Below are positions 7,119 to 10,896 of a stretch of 10,896 nt of DNA, in pieces. The translations under genes and the position numbers were made by a program. Under the pieces are notes generated by a model, which did not search any database, was not told where the DNA came from, and was given only the letters and a program-made list of their open reading frames with translations. Source of the stretch: Pseudomonadota bacterium. GTDB lineage: Bacteria; Pseudomonadota; Alphaproteobacteria; Rhizobiales; Hyphomicrobiaceae. The stretch lies in NCBI GenBank assembly GCA_023392135.1, contig JAEVZQ010000323.1, forward strand, positions 1 through 10,896, read 5' to 3'. Within the stretch, counting starts at the first letter, position 1; every line of letters begins with the position of its first letter.

Positions 7119-7829
7119 ATGCCGTTGAGCCGCCTTGACCGCTCCCTGATCGCCGATCTGCCGCTGTTTTCGGGCATGGCGCCCGCCGATCTCGACAGGA
7201 TGATCGACACGGCAACGTCGCGCCGCGTACCGAAGGACGCCCTCGTGTTCGAGCAGGACAGCGAGGCGCAGTCTTTCTTCGTGCTCCTCCACGGGCGGGT
7301 GCGCGTCGTCAAGACCACGCCCGACGGCCATCAGGTGATCGTGCGCTACATCGGGGCCGGCGAGTTGCTCGGGATCGCCCAGGCGATCGGCCGCACGACC
7401 TATCCGGCGAGTGCCGTCGCGGTCGTCGATTGCGTCGTGCTCGTGTGGCCGAGCCGCCTGTGGGCGGAGTTCGCCGCTGCCTTTCCGACCTTCGGTGCAA
7501 ATACCTACAAGACGGTCGGCGAGCGGCTTCAGGACGTCCAGTCGCAGGTGGTCGAGCTGGCGACCCAGCAGGTGGAGCGGCGGGTCGCGCACGCGCTCCT
7601 GCGGCTCGTCCAGCAGACGGGCAAGAAGTCCGAAGACGGACTGCTGATCGATTTTCCGATCTCGCGGCAGGACATCGCCGAAATGACGGGTGCGACGCTG
7701 CATACGGTGAGCCGCCTGCTGTCGGCATGGGAGCAGGAGGGGCTCGTGAAGAGCGGACGGCAGCGGATCACCGTGATCGAGCCCCATCGCCTATTGCTGA
7801 TCGCCGAGGGACGGTCAGACAAGACCTGA
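7119..7829 (+). CDS. Crp/Fnr-family transcriptional regulator, NnrR-like
   Basis: The 236-residue product has the Crp layout: a cyclic-nucleotide-binding-type beta-roll sensor (about residues 15-120), a long dimer helix (about 125-165) and a C-terminal winged helix (about 178-222). The helix-turn-helix is [26 protein letters not shown]. Of the three Fnr base-reading residues (E209, S212, R213), the serine and arginine are kept (S198, R199) and the glutamate is H195. There is no N-terminal cysteine cluster and only one cysteine (C105), so it is not an oxygen-sensing iron-sulfur Fnr. The L-H-T-V-S-R helix and the setting next to nirK and pseudoazurin suggest an NnrR/Dnr-type NO regulator, in which NO sensing is thought to involve haem. 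I use the ATG at 7119, but GAGGAGG touches it. A TTG at 7125 has a better 6-base spacing and may be the true start. Confidence 0.87.
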   Translation: MPLSRLDRSLIADLPLFSGMAPADLDRMIDTATSRRVPKDALVFEQDSEAQSFFVLLHGRVRVVKTTPDGHQVIVRYIGAGELLGIAQAIGRTTYPASAVAVVDCVVLVWPSRLWAEFAAAFPTFGANTYKTVGERLQDVQSQVVELATQQVERRVAHALLRLVQQTGKKSEDGLLIDFPISRQDIAEMTGATLHTVSRLLSAWEQEGLVKSGRQRITVIEPHRLLLIAEGRSDKT

Positions 7830-7841
7830 CGGGCACGCCAG

Positions 7842-8042
7842 CTATTCAATGGCGGCCAGAAGCTCACGGCGGAACCTCTCACTATCGAGCCCGTGCTCGC
7901 GGATGGCATCGTCGACCGTGTGGAATCCGGCAATCGGACAGCCGATGCACAGCAGCTGATGACGCAGCACCACGCGGATCGTTGTCGGCCATCGCCGCAT
8001 GATCTCATCCATAGTCATGTCGTCGCGGTATTCTCGCAACAT
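7842..8042 (-). CDS. DUF1858 domain protein
   Basis: This small gene encodes 66 residues that make up almost exactly one DUF1858 domain, the helical module also found at the N-terminus of ScdA/RIC-type iron-sulfur repair proteins. Marks are the TMDEIMRRWP opening, then the C-x-x-C pair C32-IG-C35 followed by P, and H41-T-V-D-D-A-I near the middle. The CxxC could bind metal or form a redox disulfide; no function is proven. The ATG at 8042 has GGAG 7 bases upstream. A longer open frame to 8111 would read through the operator and is unlikely. An Fnr/NnrR-type site 55 bases upstream puts the gene under the same control as nirK. It is convergent with the regulator gene, 12 bases from its stop. Confidence 0.87.
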   Translation of the reverse strand: MLREYRDDMTMDEIMRRWPTTIRVVLRHQLLCIGCPIAGFHTVDDAIREHGLDSERFRRELLAAIE

Positions 8043-8097
8043 TGGCAGTCTCCGGTGAAGGGAACGACAACCATGGTCCCGACCCGAATCCGCTTCT

Positions 8098-8111
8098 TTG
8101 CGCAGCGACAA
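8098..8111 (-). promoter_or_regulatory. Fnr/NnrR-type operator upstream of the DUF1858 gene
   Basis: Read on the minus strand, the site is TTGTCGCTGCGCAA: TTG-N8-CAA with the same TTGT-N5-CGCAA frame as the nirK and pseudoazurin sites. It ends 55 bases before the start codon at 8042. No good -10 is seen at the expected place (CATGGT at 8075-8070), so the exact start of transcription is uncertain. Confidence 0.68.
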
Positions 8112-8172
8112 ACAGTTTCAAATCGGTTGCAAGCGGCCCGCGGGCTTGGCTGTGCCCGCAATACCGCGGTTA

Positions 8173-8682
8173 TCAACGGGTCGGAGGCGCGCTTCCACGA
8201 GCAGAGCTCTTGCGAGGAGCCGCACTCCGACGACGGCTAGCCCGAGGTCTCGGGGTCCTGGCTTCACCCAAATAGCCCGGAGCGCGGCCCGCCTGCGCCA
8301 TATCCGCCAACGTGTGCTGGTCCAGCACGCTGATGAACGCCTCCAGTGCGTCGTCGAGCACACGGCTGATCGGCTGGCCTGTTCCGGCCTTGCCCTTGCG
8401 AAGCGGCTCGTCGTCCACAGCGACGTCCATCACTTCCATCGCGCGCACGACGTCCCCGATACGGATCTCGTGCGGCTCGCGAGCAAGGCGGACGCCACCA
8501 TTCCGGCCTCTGACTGCCTGGACGAAACCGCTACGCGCCAGGAGGTGAACGATCTTGAACACGTTCTGCGGCGTGATCTCGAGCTGATCAGCAATTTCGG
8601 CAACCTTGAGAAGCTCATTCGGTGAGCGTGCACCATGAATCAAGATGCGGATCGCATGGCTCGTCTGCTTTGTCAGGCGCAT
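8173..8682 (-). CDS. Rrf2-family transcriptional regulator, NsrR-like, lacking cysteines
   Basis: The product has 169 residues. The N-terminal winged helix is typical of Rrf2 proteins: MRLTKQTSHAIRILIHGA, then VAEIADQLEITPQNVFKIVHLLARSGFVQAVRGRNGG (residues 27-63), then IRIGDVVRAMEVMDV. The segment ALEAFISVLDQHTLADM resembles E. coli NsrR (SFLTELDNYTLADL). NsrR holds an NO-sensitive iron-sulfur cluster with three cysteines in the loop before this segment; here that loop (about residues 88-108) and the whole protein contain no cysteine. It therefore cannot bind such a cluster in the usual way. The last 35 or so residues form a tail rich in Arg, Ser, Ala and Pro with no match I know. AAGGAG lies 11 bases before the ATG. 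Its place beside the nitrite genes suggests a link to NO metabolism, but its ligand is unknown. Confidence 0.87.
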   Translation of the reverse strand: MRLTKQTSHAIRILIHGARSPNELLKVAEIADQLEITPQNVFKIVHLLARSGFVQAVRGRNGGVRLAREPHEIRIGDVVRAMEVMDVAVDDEPLRKGKAGTGQPISRVLDDALEAFISVLDQHTLADMAQAGRAPGYLGEARTPRPRASRRRSAAPRKSSARGSAPPTR

Positions 8683-8735
8683 GGCCGCTAGTTCTCCTTG
8701 CCTTGCAAGCCGATCGTGGCTGCGGCTTACCCCGG

Positions 8736-8741
8736 ATTATA
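8736..8741 (-). promoter_or_regulatory. Candidate -10 element of the Rrf2 gene
   Basis: A perfect TATAAT on the minus strand lies 53 bases before the Rrf2 start codon, in the only non-coding gap on that side. The -35 region at 17 bases is poor (AAGGGA), so a helper protein or an extended element may be needed. No Fnr/NnrR-type site is seen in this gap. Confidence 0.35.
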
Positions 8742-8842
8742 CCCTACTGTTTCTCGTTTCCCTTATGATTCCGAAGTTCCCTTGAGAGCCCAGCATCGAG
8801 CACGGGCGAACTCCGGCATCGGGATATTAGATCGGATCGCAA

Positions 8843-9958
8843 TCAGGCGATTTTCACAGCGTGATTGTCCCACTGCCAGCGCGTGCTGCTTTTGGTTCTG
8901 GCGTGATGCGACGGGCTTGCTCCGGACGCGATCTCGCCCCTGCCCGTCGTCAGCAGGAAACCATCTGTGGATGGCGCCACACCGGAAACATCGACCAGGG
9001 TCCGCTCGCCAAGGAGCCGGCCGGTGGCGACATCGATGAACAGAACAATCCCCCCGCGCGAGCCCGTCAGGGCCGCGATCTCTCCCGAAGCATCGACCGC
9101 AACGGAGCTGATGTAGCCGCGCAGCCGCGGCGACTGGTCGGCCGGAAGCTCGACCGTTTTCGGCTGCTCACCGAGGCGATGGCGCAGGATGAGCGGCGTA
9201 CCGGCCGCGATATCGCCTTTGAATTGGCCACCGATCACCACCATCCTGCCCGCGCCGACATCAAGGTGGCGCAGCGAAAGTTTTCTCAACTCCTCCGGCA
9301 GCTCGTGGCGCTCGACAAGCTCACCGGTGATCGTGTCGACATAGGCGAGCGAGGGAGACATCGTCGCACGGTTGAGCTGCGTCCGGCCGCCGCCGACCGC
9401 GGGGTGGGTCTCGATGCCGCCATTGGCGATCACAAGTGTGCGCCCGTCCTTCATCAAGGCGATGTCATGCGGGCCGACGCCGTGCGAATCGAGCTCGCCG
9501 ATCCGGCGAAAGCCAGCAGTTGCATCATAAAGACCGATACAGCCCCGGCCCGCCTCGAAGTCGTTCTCCGTAGCGAACAGGATTTGCCCATCCGGTGAAA
9601 AGACGCCGTGGCCATAGAAGTGGCGGTCGGGTGGTGTCGTGAAGCGGATCGGCTTCCAGCCTGGATCCCGGCGGAAAGCGACGGCGAATTTGCCGGGTCG
9701 GCGGGCGAACGCCACGCAGGTCCGTGTGACCGGGCAGACCGTCACATCATGTCCCCGCGCCGGCAAGGCCACGGCATTCACGTCCGTTCCGTCCGACCGG
9801 AAAATGGCCGCTGAGAAAGCGCCATTCAAAGACCCGCGGGCCGCGGCGAATAGCGGCTCGGCCTCAATGGCGGGCTCGGCCGTGACGCCATACGGCGTCA
9901 ACCCGGAGGCCAGAAAAGCTCCGGCGCTTGCCAGGAACGCTCTGCGATCAGTCGCCAT
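8843..9958 (-). CDS. DUF1513 domain protein (Tat-exported beta-propeller)
   Basis: The product has 371 residues and a twin-arginine leader (MATDRRAFLASAGAFLASGL, ending near residue 27), so it is exported folded to the periplasm. The rest shows the repeated strand pattern of a WD40/YVTN-like propeller, with family marks FYGHGVFSPDG (114-124), GVGPHDIALMKDGRTLVIANGG (160-181) and LSLRHLDV (227-234). DUF1513 proteins have no proven activity; they are commonly encoded behind imelysin and di-haem peroxidase (DUF1111) genes in operons thought to handle iron. The same arrangement is seen here: its ATG lies inside the end of the imelysin gene, overlapping by 11 bases (9948-9958), which suggests coupled translation. 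No clear ribosome site precedes the start, in keeping with coupling. The N-terminus is supported by the Tat motif. Confidence 0.88.
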   Translation of the reverse strand: MATDRRAFLASAGAFLASGLTPYGVTAEPAIEAEPLFAAARGSLNGAFSAAIFRSDGTDVNAVALPARGHDVTVCPVTRTCVAFARRPGKFAVAFRRDPGWKPIRFTTPPDRHFYGHGVFSPDGQILFATENDFEAGRGCIGLYDATAGFRRIGELDSHGVGPHDIALMKDGRTLVIANGGIETHPAVGGGRTQLNRATMSPSLAYVDTITGELVERHELPEELRKLSLRHLDVGAGRMVVIGGQFKGDIAAGTPLILRHRLGEQPKTVELPADQSPRLRGYISSVAVDASGEIAALTGSRGGIVLFIDVATGRLLGERTLVDVSGVAPSTDGFLLTTGRGEIASGASPSHHARTKSSTRWQWDNHAVKIA

Positions 9959-10896
9959 CGGATGCGTTGAACCCCATCGGCAGGTCGGTTGTCAGGCCGA
10001 ACGCCTTCTCTGCAAGAAGCCGCGCGCTCTTCAGCGGAAAGCCGAGCGCGATGGCCTCGTCACGCTGCGGAGACTCGAAGAACTCGCGCACCTTGGCGAG
10101 CTTGGTCGACAGGCGTGCCAGGAATCCGAGCTCGAATTTCACTTGTTTGATCGCCTGCTCGGCCTCGGGCGAGCCGCGCGCCTTCGCCGTTCGCGTCGTC
10201 TCCTGCGCGAGGCCGCCATCCTCGATCAGTGAGCGCAGACCGGCAATCCGTGCCGCGATGAATGCCATCGTGAGATCCGACCGGGCAAACGGCCCGGGCA
10301 GGTCGCGCCCACGCACGGCCAATCCGAGTGGCCGCATGACCTCGACGTCGCGCACACGCTCGATGTTGTCGAGGTAGGCCCGGATCAACACATAGGTCGT
10401 TTCGGGAGGCGCGATGTAGGTCGGATTGCCGGGGCCAGCCGTCAGCCAGCGTTCAGACCAGATGCCTCCAGCCGACCAGGCCGCCTCGCTCGCGTGTGCG
10501 ATATTCACCAGATTGCCGGCGATCGCCTGAGCATAGGAGCATTTGAACGCGCTATCCTCGCCCGGCTCCGGTGGCGTCACGATGAGTTGCTCGAGTGCCG
10601 GCAGGCCCTGCACACCGATGCTCATTTCGCCGAGCTTGCCGGCTTCCCGGTAATCAGGCGGGGCGTCCCTCAGTGCGCGCGCGACCTGGCGGCGCGCGCT
10701 GCCGTTTCGGTCGAGCCAGAAGAAGATGCGATCGTAGCGGTTCTCCTCGGCGAGCGGGCCGAAGTTCAGATGGGCGACACGACCCCAGGCGAGCACCGCT
10801 TGGCGGAACGCAGGCATGAGGCGGGAATAACGGAATTTTGGCTTATCCGCGCAAGATGCCGTTGCCTTTTGCAATTTCGAGAACGCGGCCGTCAGG
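9948..10896 (-). CDS. Imelysin family (peptidase M75-like) protein, 5' partial
   Basis: The frame is open to the window edge (first full codon at 10895), so the start and signal peptide lie outside; 315 residues are visible, beginning LTAAFSKLQKATASC. The features fit an imelysin-type two four-helix-bundle protein: R.AVLAWGRVAHLNFGPL..ENRYDRIFFW near the start, GVQGLPALEQLIV in the middle, CSYAQAIAGN and the long C-terminal helices. Imelysins are periplasmic or outer-membrane iron-regulated proteins. The GxHxxE motif of metal-binding members is GLPALE here, with Pro in place of His, so metal binding at that site is doubtful. An apparent TTG start at 10874 is inside the conserved region and is not the true start. 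It overlaps the DUF1513 gene by 11 bases. Confidence 0.88.
   Translation of the reverse strand, partial: LTAAFSKLQKATASCADKPKFRYSRLMPAFRQAVLAWGRVAHLNFGPLAEENRYDRIFFWLDRNGSARRQVARALRDAPPDYREAGKLGEMSIGVQGLPALEQLIVTPPEPGEDSAFKCSYAQAIAGNLVNIAHASEAAWSAGGIWSERWLTAGPGNPTYIAPPETTYVLIRAYLDNIERVRDVEVMRPLGLAVRGRDLPGPFARSDLTMAFIAARIAGLRSLIEDGGLAQETTRTAKARGSPEAEQAIKQVKFELGFLARLSTKLAKVREFFESPQRDEAIALGFPLKSARLLAEKAFGLTTDLPMGFNASDGD

Noticed and set aside
6885..7787. A 300-codon minus-strand frame across the regulator gene, and a longer frame (6515-7318) upstream of pseudoazurin
   Set aside because: The first is a shadow of the Crp/Fnr gene. The second only extends the pseudoazurin frame upstream past its signal peptide and its ribosome site.
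8697..8708. TTGCCTTGCAA as another Fnr-type site before the Rrf2 gene
   Set aside because: The spacing between TTG and CAA is five bases, not eight, and it lies over the ribosome site.

Overview
This is a GC-rich stretch of a proteobacterial chromosome, most likely an alphaproteobacterium of the Hyphomicrobiales (rhizobia-like) type. The reasons are the codon use, the class I copper nitrite reductase with nirV behind it, the NnrR-like regulator and the imelysin/DUF1513 pair. No gene is species-diagnostic, so the assignment is an inference. There are no transposases, phage genes, tRNA or rRNA genes and no CRISPR array.

Layout. Positions 1-173 hold the 3' end of a THUMP-type RNA methyltransferase gene. 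A DUF5996 gene (306-1241) and msrB (1350-1799) follow on the plus strand. On the minus strand come a YafK/DpaA-like L,D-transpeptidase-fold gene (1843-2970) and an NADPH-dependent FMN reductase gene (3357-3932).

The core of the window (about 4060-8680) is a nitrite-respiration island. It contains nirK (4146-5246), nirV (5330-6190), a dispersed inverted repeat (6272-6400), a pseudoazurin gene (6515-6952, minus), a divergent Crp/Fnr regulator of NnrR type (7119-7829), a 66-residue DUF1858 gene (7842-8042, minus) and an Rrf2 regulator gene without any cysteine (8173-8682, minus). Pseudoazurin is a classic electron donor to NirK, and every copper ligand is intact in both proteins. No nitric oxide or nitrous oxide reductase gene lies in the window.

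The clearest regulatory signal is a 14-base site found upstream of nirK, pseudoazurin and the DUF1858 gene. Read in each gene's own direction it is TTGT-N5-CGCAA in all three places, at 55-72 bases from the start codon. It is an Fnr/NnrR-type operator, and one copy lies in the divergent promoter of the regulator itself. This points to a small nitrite/NO regulon that includes the uncharacterised DUF1858 protein.

The right end (8843-10896, minus) carries a DUF1513 beta-propeller gene translationally coupled to an imelysin-family gene that runs off the window. These resemble periplasmic iron-handling operons and are probably unrelated to the nitrite genes.
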